Assembly (NCBI RefSeq): GCF_002259705.1
Contig: NZ_MWWT01000005.1
Span: forward strand, 124,001-188,000
From: Alloscardovia macacae
Lineage (GTDB): Bacteria; Actinomycetota; Actinomycetes; Actinomycetales; Bifidobacteriaceae
Direction: 5' to 3'
Length of the DNA stretch: 64,000 nt
Each line of letters starts with the position of its first letter. The stretch's first letter is position 1. The notes beneath the pieces were generated by a model, which made no database searches, was not told where the DNA came from, and was given only the letters and a program-made list of their open reading frames with translations. The position numbers and the translations under genes were made by a program. Below are positions 34,472 through 43,900 of this stretch, one piece after another.

Positions 34472-37400
34472 ATGAGTGCTCTAAGAAGAGGCACTTCCGC
34501 CAGTGGCGTACGCGGGATAGTCGTGGCGCTCGTGGCTGTAGTGGCTATGGTAATGACCTGTGTGTCAGGTATTCTTCCGGTCGCGCGTGCAGAAGGTCAG
34601 ACTGTGGACCTGACGGCTACTCTGGAAGGCCTGCAGTCGAGCGCGCCTGCAGGAAGCGACTTCGAAGCGCGAGTCATCCTGCGTAATATTTCGTCTGCGC
34701 CTGCGCAGAATGCAGCTTTCTCTCTGCAGTTTAAAGACCGGTTTAGCGCTGTGCACATCGAGCAGGTCAGTGCCGAGGGTGGTGCTGAAGGTCCTGCGAC
34801 GATACAGCTTACGGCAGAGGACGATCATCTCAATGGTCTTTCGTCTGTATATAACAAGGCTGCTCGTGCGACTGTAAACCTTCCGGCGAATTCTACTCTC
34901 GTGTATAAGGTAACGGGCCGCTATCCGTTCATGCCGTCAGGGTCAGTAGATGTTAGCATACAGCCACAGGCCGGAGATACAGACTCGGAGCCATCGAGTA
35001 ATACTGCACAGCAGCAAGTAAGTTTAGACACGAAGTCAGATGTCAGCATCGACGTCCATCAGGATAAAGAGCAGACTCAGTCGGGTGAAATCCGTCGCTA
35101 TACAGTAACCTATACGAATCGTGGTCCTGCCACTATCGTCGATGCTGAGGCTACGGCTGGCTTAGAGTTCGGCGTTTCTCGCAGCCGCGATAGTAATGTA
35201 AGCGTAAAGGTCCTGCGAAAGAACTTCTCCTGTACTCCTACGGGTAAGGCTCAGTGTGTGTCAGAGTCTGAACTAAACGGTCTGGCTCATAATATGGAAA
35301 ACAGAGTTAAGCTATATGATAGTAATGTCTCCATTCCTTCAGGTGACTCTCTGACTTACGAGTTCAGCTACGAGATGCAGACTACCGCATCGGAGAAAGA
35401 AGCTGAACAGCTTTCTGTGCCAGTGACATTTAAAGCTGGATTATTAACAAGTACTCTTATGGAGAAAAAGGTAGAGGGTGCCATCGTAGGGGCCTCGACG
35501 ATTCTGTCTGATAAAGCCACGGTGACCTTACATATGGATCCCGTGAAAACCCCTGTAAATAGCGGAGATAAGGTTCGCTATACTTTTTCTCTGACGAATG
35601 ACGAGGGTGTGGATCTCCCTAATTTACGTTTTCCGATAAGTGTAGATGGTCCTTCTAATGTGACTTTTGCTCCTGGAGCGCAGTACTCACTTTCCTGCGT
35701 GGGAGAGGGCGGAGCAGTCTGTCCAGAGACTGCAGATGGAAAGACCCGCAGTATGTCGGACTGGAGAGGATTACCAGGAGGTATCTTCGACTTTGTTTCT
35801 CCGGATTCGTCTATGAACTTACCGGTGCATGGTAAGCTTGCCTTTACTATCGAATTCGATGCTGACTTTGGCTCCTGCATTCCAGCAAAATTTACAGGCT
35901 TTGGTTTCTATTATCAGGAGTTATCACAGAAGGGTGTAGCCCTCACAGTAAAAGAGGAAGTACCAGAGTATAAAGACCGGAATGTCGATGTACTGGGTAC
36001 TCGATGCACAGTCGCTAATACTGATATCCGTGTCGTAAAGTCTACCGATTCTCAGCCAGTCTACTCGGGTAAAGAGCATACCTATGTCGTGCGCTATGAG
36101 AATCATGGAGATACTGCTGTCAACGGGATAAAGATAGCTAAATACTTGAGTCTCGTCGCGAAATATAGTGCTGATTACGTCACTACGTGTACCACTGAAG
36201 GTAATGCAGTATGCCCTAGTGGTTATCCGTTAAAAAATGGTACAGGGTACTGGGAGCATAAGTACTACGAGATGGTATATCCGACACGGTCTGGTACTGA
36301 GCAAAGCATAGATATAGCTGCCCATTCAGCTCTGGTCTTTACGACTAAAGCAGTGGTAACTGTAGACTGCCCCGCTAATGGATCATACCCCATGAAGTTA
36401 ATCACGTTTACCCAAATGCCGGATAACACGAGAAATGCCACGGAGTACAGGGGTAATGACGATATCTCATCGACGATTTCCTGTAACGATGTCTCCTCGC
36501 AGACTAATCTTCTGCGTGATGGTCGTAGCGTATCTCAGACGGATCCAGACACGAACCTGACGGTGGTTTCCCGCATATCAAATAGTGTGGGAACGGCTGA
36601 AAATGTGGCTGTGCAGGTGCAGACTCCAGCTCGCACTTTCGTCGCAAGTGCAGATGCTCAGCCATCATGCCGTGTCGTCTCGGGCGACGCTGTGTGCCCT
36701 ACGGACCTGAAGTGGGATGCAGCTAAGAAGCTGATTACAGGTACAGTGCCACGCCTGGCGGCTGCTGGTGCGCTGGAAGTGTCGCTGGTGGGTAAGTCTG
36801 GTGTAGTTCCGACGACGGTGGACTCTGGAGCATTTACCACGAGTACCGTGTCCGAAGGAGACACGACCGGAACGAACTCCTCTCAGGCGACCATAAGCTA
36901 TGCGAATGAGAAGGTACCTGTGACGCTGACTCAGCGTATCGAAGGACTGTCTGCTCAGGGTGCTCCAGCTGATGTGGAGTTCACTGGTGTGCTCTCGTGC
37001 GCGACTCAGGATGATGTACCTGTCACGCTTCGCGTGAAGAAAGGACAGAGTGAGGCAAGCAAGACTGTGAACGTGTGGAAGCATAGCGACTGTACTCTGA
37101 CGATGCAGGCTCCAGTGTCTGCTCCGCAAGGCTATGCGTGGGAGTCTACCGATCCTGCGCCTGCACAGATTTCTGATGTGGAAGATGGTGCATCTCTGAT
37201 GGTGTCTCGTCGTGTGCGTGCTCTGGTGGTTCCTGCTGATATCACTGTGCGTTATGTGACGGTCGATGCGCAGGATGCTCGCCGTACGGTTCAGAGCCAG
37301 AAGCTGGAGAAGAATGTGGGTGACTCGTATGAGACATCTGCGCTCGATGTGGATGGTTTTAAGCTTGCTGTCACTCCGGATAATGCGAAGGGGACTATCT

Positions 37401-38764
37401 CGTCTGCTGACCCGGTGGTCGTGGAATACGTGTATGTTCCTGTGGATGTGAAGTCGACGAAGCCTGTAGCGTTTGGTACTCGCTATGTCGCTGACCCATC
37501 TGTCGACTATGCGAAGCAGGTGGAGCGTACAGCTGGTGTGAACGGGGAAGACACGATAACGACTTCGTATTCGCTGAATGCTCAGGGTCGCATCGAAGCG
37601 AAGGATTCGACGTCGCGTAGTAAGGATCCTGTAGAGCGCGTGGTAGCAGTGGGTAACGTGGAGAAGAAAACGATCAAGCGTGTGATTCACTACGTAGACG
37701 CAGAAAACACGAGCAAGCAGATACATGAGGATACGACGCAGTCTGTGAACTGGCAGCGCACCGACACGGTCAACGCTACGACGGGTGTTCTGTCTGAAGG
37801 CGCATGGTCGACGGTAACTGATGCTGATCGTAGTTTCCCAGCTGTGGATGCTCCAGAAGTGAAGAACTATACGAATCCGAGTGTGAAGCGCGTGTCAGCT
37901 GTGCGTGTTCTGGATACAAATCCAGCAGATGCAGACGCTGTGACCATTCAGTATGATCACGTGAAGACTCCAGTAGACGAGACTCGTGATGTGACCCGTA
38001 CTATCAGGTATGTGGATGCGGTAACGGGTAAGTCTATCGATGAGAAGCAGAATGTGTCTCAGAAGGTGACGCTGAAGCGTACGAATGTGCGCGATGAAGT
38101 GACCGGCCAGGTGACTCCAGGCAAGTGGTCGACGGAGCCGCTCGCTGCTGTCGAGTCTCCAGTCTTTGCGAAGTATGCTGCTGCGAGTGTGAAGGAGGTA
38201 GCTGCCCTCCACGTGAACGGGGACACTGCGAGCGATAATCCTGTGACTGTCTCCTACCCTCAGGGCACGGGTACGGTGAAGGAGTCGAAGACGGTGACGC
38301 GTGAGGTGACCTTCATCGCGAAGGAGACGGGCGACCAGCTTGGTAATCCTGTGGAGCAGAGGGTAGAGCTGACTCGTGAGAATACGGTGAATCTCGTCAC
38401 GGGTGAGGTCGTGACTTCTGGTACCTGGTCGACGGGTGATCTGCCAGCTGTAGCGGCTCTGACTATCTCGGGGTATACGCCGCTTTCTCAGGGGGCTGCC
38501 GAGCTTACGGTGACGGGTGATGAGGCGAGTGCTCTGAGGGTTGCTGTGGAGTATGAAAAGACGCCAGACCAGCCACAGGCACAGATTCGGACGCAGCCGA
38601 AGGATGAGCCGAAGTCATGGGCTGAGACTCGCCCGGCTGGCACGCAGAAGACCCGCGTCTCCACTCTGGCTCGCACGGGTACGGACATCCAATTCATCTC
38701 TCTCATGGTCCTGCTGGCTACAGCCGCAGGCATAGCGCTCACCGTTCGAAAGAGCCGCGCGTAA
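34472..38764 (+). CDS. Surface protein 2: giant wall-anchored adhesin, LARTG signal
   Basis: 1430 residues. Signal peptide MSALRRG... with a hydrophobic core (GIVVALVAVVAMVMTCVSGI) and likely cleavage after VARA (about 40). Several DUF11-like modules follow (e.g. YTVTYTNRGPATIVDAEATAG) with cysteine pairs, then a DUF5979-like domain (VPVTLTQRIEGLSAQG...VWKHSDCTLTMQAP, about 810-905), a MucBP-like domain (NVGDSYETSALDVDGF), a G5-like module (FGTRYVADPSVDYAK) and three ~90-residue Mub-type repeats. The C-terminus has LARTG, a hydrophobic helix and RKSRA. Paralogue of surface protein 1 with the same domain order. The start at 34472 is supported by AAGGAG and the signal peptide; the frame is open back to 34271 but that part is leader. 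Binding target unknown. Confidence 0.85.
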   Translation: MSALRRGTSASGVRGIVVALVAVVAMVMTCVSGILPVARAEGQTVDLTATLEGLQSSAPAGSDFEARVILRNISSAPAQNAAFSLQFKDRFSAVHIEQVSAEGGAEGPATIQLTAEDDHLNGLSSVYNKAARATVNLPANSTLVYKVTGRYPFMPSGSVDVSIQPQAGDTDSEPSSNTAQQQVSLDTKSDVSIDVHQDKEQTQSGEIRRYTVTYTNRGPATIVDAEATAGLEFGVSRSRDSNVSVKVLRKNFSCTPTGKAQCVSESELNGLAHNMENRVKLYDSNVSIPSGDSLTYEFSYEMQTTASEKEAEQLSVPVTFKAGLLTSTLMEKKVEGAIVGASTILSDKATVTLHMDPVKTPVNSGDKVRYTFSLTNDEGVDLPNLRFPISVDGPSNVTFAPGAQYSLSCVGEGGAVCPETADGKTRSMSDWRGLPGGIFDFVSPDSSMNLPVHGKLAFTIEFDADFGSCIPAKFTGFGFYYQELSQKGVALTVKEEVPEYKDRNVDVLGTRCTVANTDIRVVKSTDSQPVYSGKEHTYVVRYENHGDTAVNGIKIAKYLSLVAKYSADYVTTCTTEGNAVCPSGYPLKNGTGYWEHKYYEMVYPTRSGTEQSIDIAAHSALVFTTKAVVTVDCPANGSYPMKLITFTQMPDNTRNATEYRGNDDISSTISCNDVSSQTNLLRDGRSVSQTDPDTNLTVVSRISNSVGTAENVAVQVQTPARTFVASADAQPSCRVVSGDAVCPTDLKWDAAKKLITGTVPRLAAAGALEVSLVGKSGVVPTTVDSGAFTTSTVSEGDTTGTNSSQATISYANEKVPVTLTQRIEGLSAQGAPADVEFTGVLSCATQDDVPVTLRVKKGQSEASKTVNVWKHSDCTLTMQAPVSAPQGYAWESTDPAPAQISDVEDGASLMVSRRVRALVVPADITVRYVTVDAQDARRTVQSQKLEKNVGDSYETSALDVDGFKLAVTPDNAKGTISSADPVVVEYVYVPVDVKSTKPVAFGTRYVADPSVDYAKQVERTAGVNGEDTITTSYSLNAQGRIEAKDSTSRSKDPVERVVAVGNVEKKTIKRVIHYVDAENTSKQIHEDTTQSVNWQRTDTVNATTGVLSEGAWSTVTDADRSFPAVDAPEVKNYTNPSVKRVSAVRVLDTNPADADAVTIQYDHVKTPVDETRDVTRTIRYVDAVTGKSIDEKQNVSQKVTLKRTNVRDEVTGQVTPGKWSTEPLAAVESPVFAKYAAASVKEVAALHVNGDTASDNPVTVSYPQGTGTVKESKTVTREVTFIAKETGDQLGNPVEQRVELTRENTVNLVTGEVVTSGTWSTGDLPAVAALTISGYTPLSQGAAELTVTGDEASALRVAVEYEKTPDQPQAQIRTQPKDEPKSWAETRPAGTQKTRVSTLARTGTDIQFISLMVLLATAAGIALTVRKSRA

Positions 38765-38789
38765 GGCAGAGGAAAAATTGACAAAAAGT

Positions 38790-38823
38790 GAGAGGGGAAG
38801 CTCGCGTGTGCGCTTCCCCTCTC
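38790..38823 (+). terminator. Stem-loop after surface protein 2
   Basis: 12-bp stem GAGAGGGGAAGC (38790-38801) / GCTTCCCCTCTC (38812-38823), preceded by GGAAAAATTGACA after the stop; near-identical to the module after surface protein 1. Confidence 0.7.
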
Positions 38824-38834
38824 GCACTCAAAAC

Positions 38835-38913
38835 AGAAAAGTCCATTCTCTAGCCGTCTCTTCGTGAGACGGCACGCGCACCGGCGGGTGACTGTTCGAG
38901 AATGGACTTTTCT
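38835..38913. other. Branched inverted-repeat element, possible bidirectional terminator or RNA
   Basis: Outer perfect 16-bp stem AGAAAAGTCCATTCTC (38835-38850) / GAGAATGGACTTTTCT (38898-38913). It encloses a perfect 8-bp hairpin GCCGTCTC-TTCGT-GAGACGGC (38853-38873) and a small CACC/GGTG hairpin (about 38879-38890), so the 79 nt can fold as a three-way junction. It sits between two convergent genes (surface protein 2 and the dehydrogenase). The simplest reading is a shared terminator, but the internal structure is more than a terminator needs. Confidence 0.65.
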
Positions 38914-38946
38914 ATATCGTAGTATAGCAGTATCTGAAAACGTACT

Positions 38947-40104
38947 TTACATCAGCGCCGTATACATCCCCAGAATATCCGCCTCAGTAGCAGGACGAGG
39001 ATTTCCCGGCGTGCACACATCTGCGAAAGCGTCGCGCGCGAGAAGCTCGAGGTCAGCCTCAGTAGCGCCCACTTCCGAGATGGTCGTAGGATTTCCGAGG
39101 GTGGCGGTCAGGTCACGCACAGCCTGCACAGCCTCGTCGCGCACCACGTCGAGCGCCCCCGTGTATGCGTCCTCCACGCCGAACGCATGAGCGATGTCGC
39201 GGTACTTTTCGCCCGTGTACTCCTTGTTATACTCCATCACAGGTGCGAGCAGAATGCCATTCGCCACGCCGTGAGGCACATCGAGGCGGCCGCCGAGAGG
39301 GTGAGCCATGCCGTGTACGAGTCCCAGACCCACGTTCGAGTATGCCATGCCGGTAATGTATGAAGCGTAGGCCATGTTCTCGCCAGCTGGCACGTCACCT
39401 TCGGCAGACTTCGCGAGATTCTGCGCTATCATCTCTATGGCTTTGAGGCTCAGAGCGTCCGAAAGCTCCCAGCCACCAGGTGTGATGAAGCCTTCGATGG
39501 CATGTGTGAGAGCGTCCAGGCCGGTAGCCACCTTCAGTGCGCGTGGCATGCCGTCCATAAGGTCTGGATCTACGAAAGCTACTACAGGAATATCGTGCGG
39601 GTCCACAGCCACGAACTTGCGCTGGTTCGCTGTGTCCGTGATGACATAGTTAATCGTGGTCTCCGAAGCGGTGCCTGCCGTAGTCGGCACGCCGAAGATA
39701 GGCACGGATGGATTCTTTGTATCCGCTACGCCTTCGAGGCTGAGCACGTCGCCAAACTCAGGATTCGTCACGATGATGCCGATTCCCTTACACGTATCCT
39801 GTGGCGAGCCGCCACCCAGGCCGATGAGGAAGTCCGCTCCCGACTCCTTAAACTTCTCCACGCCGTCGAGCACGTTCTCCACAGGCGGGTTTGGCTTCAC
39901 ATTCGTAAAGACCTCATACGGAAGTTCTTCCTCGTCGAGAATCTTCGTGATGCGCTCCACTGTGCCTACTGCCGGGTCTGCGAGAGTAGGGTCTGTGACG
40001 ATGAACGCCTTCGTGAAGCCGTGCGCCTTCGCCACTGCTGGAATGTTCTGGACAGCTCCACGTCCGAAGTACGATTCCTGGTTAAATATCATGCGGTAGA
40101 CCAT
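38947..40104 (-). CDS. fucO: Iron-containing alcohol dehydrogenase, FucO-like
   Basis: Group III NAD(P)H alcohol dehydrogenase of 385 residues; the close relative FucO (about 382) reduces lactaldehyde to 1,2-propanediol. Visible: GLGGGSPQDTCKGIGII (cofactor loop, about 94-110), VPTTAGTASETT (about 137), and the metal ligands expected in the ALTHAIEGF region and in GLVHGMAHPLGGRLDVPHGVANGILL (about 250-275). Start 40104 (MVYRMIFNQ) has AGGAGG 4 nt upstream; an ATG ten codons earlier lacks one. It stands alone, without fucose genes nearby, so the substrate could be another aldehyde from anaerobic sugar metabolism. Confidence 0.87.
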   Translation of the reverse strand: MVYRMIFNQESYFGRGAVQNIPAVAKAHGFTKAFIVTDPTLADPAVGTVERITKILDEEELPYEVFTNVKPNPPVENVLDGVEKFKESGADFLIGLGGGSPQDTCKGIGIIVTNPEFGDVLSLEGVADTKNPSVPIFGVPTTAGTASETTINYVITDTANQRKFVAVDPHDIPVVAFVDPDLMDGMPRALKVATGLDALTHAIEGFITPGGWELSDALSLKAIEMIAQNLAKSAEGDVPAGENMAYASYITGMAYSNVGLGLVHGMAHPLGGRLDVPHGVANGILLAPVMEYNKEYTGEKYRDIAHAFGVEDAYTGALDVVRDEAVQAVRDLTATLGNPTTISEVGATEADLELLARDAFADVCTPGNPRPATEADILGMYTALM

Positions 40105-40197
40105 TATGCCTCCTTTGGTATCAGGTATATGCACTGTCTATCATAGCGCGATGTGTCGTCTGATGACTGATGTGTCGCGTAGTTTTTGCGGTTACGC

Positions 40198-40203
40198 TAG
40201 AGT
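40198..40203 (+). promoter_or_regulatory. -10 hexamer TAGAGT, leaderless acpS
   Basis: TAGAGT followed by exactly 6 nt and the ATG at 40210, with no Shine-Dalgarno; same geometry as at 9013, 9972 and 12237. Confidence 0.5.
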
Positions 40204-40209
40204 ATTCGT

Positions 40210-40650
40210 ATGGATATACAGAATATTCCGTACATAGCGGGTATGGGGCATGACGTCGTGGATATTCCTCTTTTTGCTCAGCAGCTGGCGGTCACGGGTA
40301 CACGCTTTGAGGCGCTTTTTTCTGCACGAGAAAAGGCGCAGTGCCGTGCGCGCGAGTCCGGCGAGTATGCGGAGCATCTGGCTGTGCGCTGGGCGGGGAA
40401 GGAAGCGTTTGTGAAGGCCTGGTCGCACGCTCTGGGCTCTGCTGGGGCTCCGTATACTATGGATAATTTTCCCTGGTCGCACATAGAAATCCTCAGTGAT
40501 CATAGTCACCGACCATCGCTCGTGCTCGGGCGCGAGGTTGAGGGGAAATTGACAGAATGTATAAAAAATCCGCGCATCCACGTCTCGCTCAGTCATGACG
40601 GACGTATGGCCAGCGCGGTCGTCATACTGGAGGACGTATGCGCGCGCTGA
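40210..40650 (+). CDS. acpS: Holo-ACP synthase (phosphopantetheinyl transferase)
   Basis: Transfers 4'-phosphopantetheine from CoA to the carrier serine; here the likely target is the ACP domain of the FAS-I at 20-30 kb. 146 residues. Motifs: GMGHDVVDIPLF (about 11-22, metal-binding Asp), VRWAGKEAFVKAWS (about 60-73, with the W(A)xKE signature) and HVSLSHDGRMASAVVILE at the end. Codons within EGKLTECIKN are unusually AT-rich because they contain a copy of the AATTGACA motif (40547-40554). Confidence 0.9.
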   Translation: MDIQNIPYIAGMGHDVVDIPLFAQQLAVTGTRFEALFSAREKAQCRARESGEYAEHLAVRWAGKEAFVKAWSHALGSAGAPYTMDNFPWSHIEILSDHSHRPSLVLGREVEGKLTECIKNPRIHVSLSHDGRMASAVVILEDVCAR

Positions 40651-40730
40651 TTATCGTGGACGTGCAGCCCACGTTGCGGGGACAGCGAATGCGAAGCTGC
40701 ATCCGGATATCGAGGCGAGCTGGCACGTGA
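40638..40730 (+). pseudogene. N-terminal remnant of an isochorismatase/nicotinamidase-like gene
   Basis: An ATG at 40638 with GGAGG upstream, overlapping the acpS 3' end, opens MRALIIVDVQPT, the typical start of nicotinamidase/isochorismatase hydrolases (catalytic Asp in VDVQ). The frame then turns to unrelated residues and stops at 40728-40730, 30 residues in total. No further family motif (such as the DxH-K-C set) is seen before adnA. It looks like a deleted gene whose start has survived. Confidence 0.5.
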
Positions 40731-40783
40731 GGAGATGCGACACGCCGGCGTGGTGGTGTCTCGGAAAAAATAAAGAAAAATCT

Positions 40784-40797
40784 TTGTAGCGCTACAA
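40784..40797. promoter_or_regulatory. Perfect 14-bp palindrome TTGTAGCGCTACAA
   Basis: Perfect palindrome with a central CG, like operators of LacI-family repressors. It lies 135 bp before adnA, and promoter-like AT-rich DNA follows (about 40828-40852). No LacI-type gene is in the window. Confidence 0.45.
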
Positions 40798-40894
40798 CCC
40801 TTGGAATTACAAGGAAAAACCGATTTTATATACACTAAATATATACTATAGCATAAGCGTAGGACAAAAGCAAGTTGCTAGGATGGTGTGTGTC

Positions 40895-40914
40895 GCGACG
40901 AGAAAAATCGTCGC
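40895..40914 (+). promoter_or_regulatory. Hairpin just upstream of the adnA ribosome site
   Basis: GCGACGA (40895-40901) / TCGTCGC (40908-40914) with a GAAAAA loop, followed by AAAAAGGAGG before the ATG at 40933. Confidence 0.45.
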
Positions 40915-40932
40915 AGGAAAAAGGAGGATACG

Positions 40933-43900
40933 ATGCACAAGACATCGGTAAACTCAGTCCGGGAACAGGTTCTCGAAGCGCTTGAAAATGAGGAAGCAAG
41001 CTTTCTCATCACCGGCGCACCACGCAGCGGGAAAACCACTCTCGCACTCACACTGGCTGTGGAAGGGGCGCGGAAGTTTGGTTCCGAGTGCGTGACACTC
41101 GCAGTGTCGAATAGGGTGGTAGCGGATGAGGCGAACCGCACCATTCTGCGTGAGCTGCGTGTGTCCGGTCAGCGGCGTTTAGCTACCACACTCAGTGCTG
41201 TGGCTTTTCGCATTCTCCAGGAACGCCAGCTGCTGCTGGGAAAGACTGCACCGCGCCTTCTGAATGGTGCCGAGCAGACAGCAGTCCTGCATTCCATCTT
41301 CGACCGGCATACGCATCACGCACGTACGGGTGAACTGTGTGAAACGTGCATGCTCTTACGGGAATACTTTGTGGGGACTCGGTCGGGGGAAGATTCTACG
41401 ACGCTCTCCCTCTTCGAAAACTACATCACGCCTGTGTTCCTTCTCCAGCTGCGTGATATGTTCGCGCGCATGAATGAACTGGGAGCCTCACACACTCTCG
41501 AAAAGGATATTCTCGCTGCGGTGCAGACGGGGGAAGTGGATCCTCAGCGCCGGCATCACAGTGAGCATCTGGCTCTTCAGCTGCGCATGGCATATGCTCT
41601 GCGAGCAGAGTATGTTTCTGAGATAGGGAAGCTGTATCCAGATGAAGCGCGCTTTGATGCTTCGCGACTCCTGCGCGAGGCAGCACTGAGCGTGCGAGAT
41701 GATGAGGGAATAACGCGGAGCATTCCGAAACTGCTCATCGTGGATGATGCTCAGGAGCTCACCCTAGCAGGGGCATTCCTCATAGGTGAGCTGCAGAAGG
41801 CTGGAACTCGACTCGTTCTCTTAGGTAATCCGGATGAATCGGTACTCGGCTTCCGTGGAGCTTTCGGGGACTTCGTATGGGATAAAGCATCACGCGGTAC
41901 TGAAGTGACGTCGAAGGAGGGATTCCTTCCGGAGCATTTCGCTCATCTGCATGCTACCAGACTCGACCTCGAAAGTGGGTATGGTAATCCTGCAGATCTG
42001 AATTATCGTGAAACTATAGCAGCTCGTGTGGCTCTTAACATTCCTGCACAGTATCCTACGGACATCCCACTGCCGAAGCGTGCGCAGAAGTTCCCTGATG
42101 AGAATGCTTCTCTCGTGCGTACTTCACATGCTCTGGATGGGTCTGCAGACGGTCATCTCTTCCACTCGAAGCGGGAGGAGACGGAGTACTTACTGCGGCA
42201 AATTATGGCTGAGCGGGGTGAAAAGAACCGTAGCTGGAATGATATGGCCATCATTGTCCACGATAATGTGACTGCACGCAGTCTCGGCGCGCGCCTACAG
42301 CAGGAAGGTATACCAGTTCAGTTCTCCGACGTATCTACACCGTTGAGTGAAGATCCTGTCGTTCAGGGTCTCTTTGCTCCCATAGAGCTCGGGCGGATGA
42401 GCGTTCAGGATGAGGGGCTTGAGGCTAGCATACGCCGCATTTCACTTCTTATTCACGAGTTTGCTGCGAGTCCATTCGGGCGTAGTTATGCGAAAGCAGG
42501 CCCTCATCATCAGATGAATGACCGCCATATCGATGCACTCCTGCATGCCGTGGAAAACGTCGTCCATGCATACCAGAGCAAGCAGGCTGTAGCACAAAAT
42601 CCGGAAGCTTTCGAAAAACTTGCTGAAGAGTGGGACACGATATGTCATGAGTGGGGAGCTGACCGTGGCATGGATTCAGGTGCACTCAAAGCTTTGCTTA
42701 TCGTGGGTAGTAAGGAAGCGAGGCAGGAGGTTCTGAGCCTTCTTCACGCCATGGATACTCAGCAGTCGCCGGACATGCAGATGCTCGAGAGGATGCTGAG
42801 GATGGTGGACGCTGCTCGTACGAGTGCTGCTAATGAAGCGGACGCTATCATGACGCTCTGGAATGTGTGGCAGGCAGCAGATGTGGCACAGACGTGGCAG
42901 AGCAAAGCTCTGGACTTCAGTGATTTCGCAGCGCGCCTGACGTATAATGCGTGGCTGGATAGCGCCATGCGTCTTTTCGACTATGCAGATCAGAAGACGA
43001 ATGTTCTGGATGTCGCCGCGTTTATGAGGCATGTGCAGGGACTCGAGATAGCTGCGGATTCGCTTGCTGAGCTCGCTCCAGTCCAGGAAGCGCTGACCAT
43101 TACGACTCCAGCATCCACTGCAGGACGTGCATGGGCAGAAGTCTGGATGCCTGGACTTCAGCAGGGGACATGGCCGAACCTCGCTGTGCGAAACACCATG
43201 TTCGGTGCTGATGACCTCGCAGATCTCATGCTGACAGGTAGCAGTGCGAAAGGGCCGCGTGACCATATGCTCGATGTACTTCATGCAGAAAAGCGCAGCT
43301 TCCTTGTGGCTATGACGAGAGCGAGTGAACGCGTCCACTGTAGTGCTGTCTGGGATGATGAAAACGCGCCATCGGACTTCCTCTTTACTTTTATGCCAGA
43401 AGTCTTCGAACGGGTGAGTAGTCTGTCTGATGCTGAGTTTACGGATGTACCTGTAGTTCATCTGCATGATGATGAGAATGCAGATGAGGCTGAGGGACTC
43501 TCGAACGTGTCTGACGTCATTCGCCAGGCGCGAGTGACCCTGAGTGAAGAAGTAGCTCTCGGGGGAGAGGAACTCTCTGAGCGAGGGAGGGATGCGCTCG
43601 CAGCGCTCGTCTACCTGAGAGAGCAGGGATATACAGATGCGGATCCTCAGACGTGGAACTTTACTACAGAGCCTGACGAGAAGGAAAAAGCTCAGGATAA
43701 TGCCCCTGTACGCTTATCCCCATCCGCAGTAGAAAGCATGTGGGGGTGCCCTATCTGCTTCCGACTCGACAAGAAGTTCTCTGGCCCTCAGGGGAATACT
43801 ACTGCTACGTCCTTCGGAACGCTCATCCACGATGTCGCCGAGTGGGCGAGCTCTGAGGAGCGTCTGGACTCGCAGGATGTCTATGAGTCTGGTATGAAGG

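Noticed and set aside
38835..38913. tRNA gene
   Set aside because: The fold is branched but lacks a T-loop GTTCRA sequence, anticodon arm and acceptor-end pattern; no tRNA or rRNA was recognised in the window.
40595..40789. 64-codon open frame across the acpS end and downstream DNA
   Set aside because: Out of frame with acpS, overlaps its C-terminal motif and has no homology or ribosome site; the MRALIIVDVQ remnant in another frame is more plausible.
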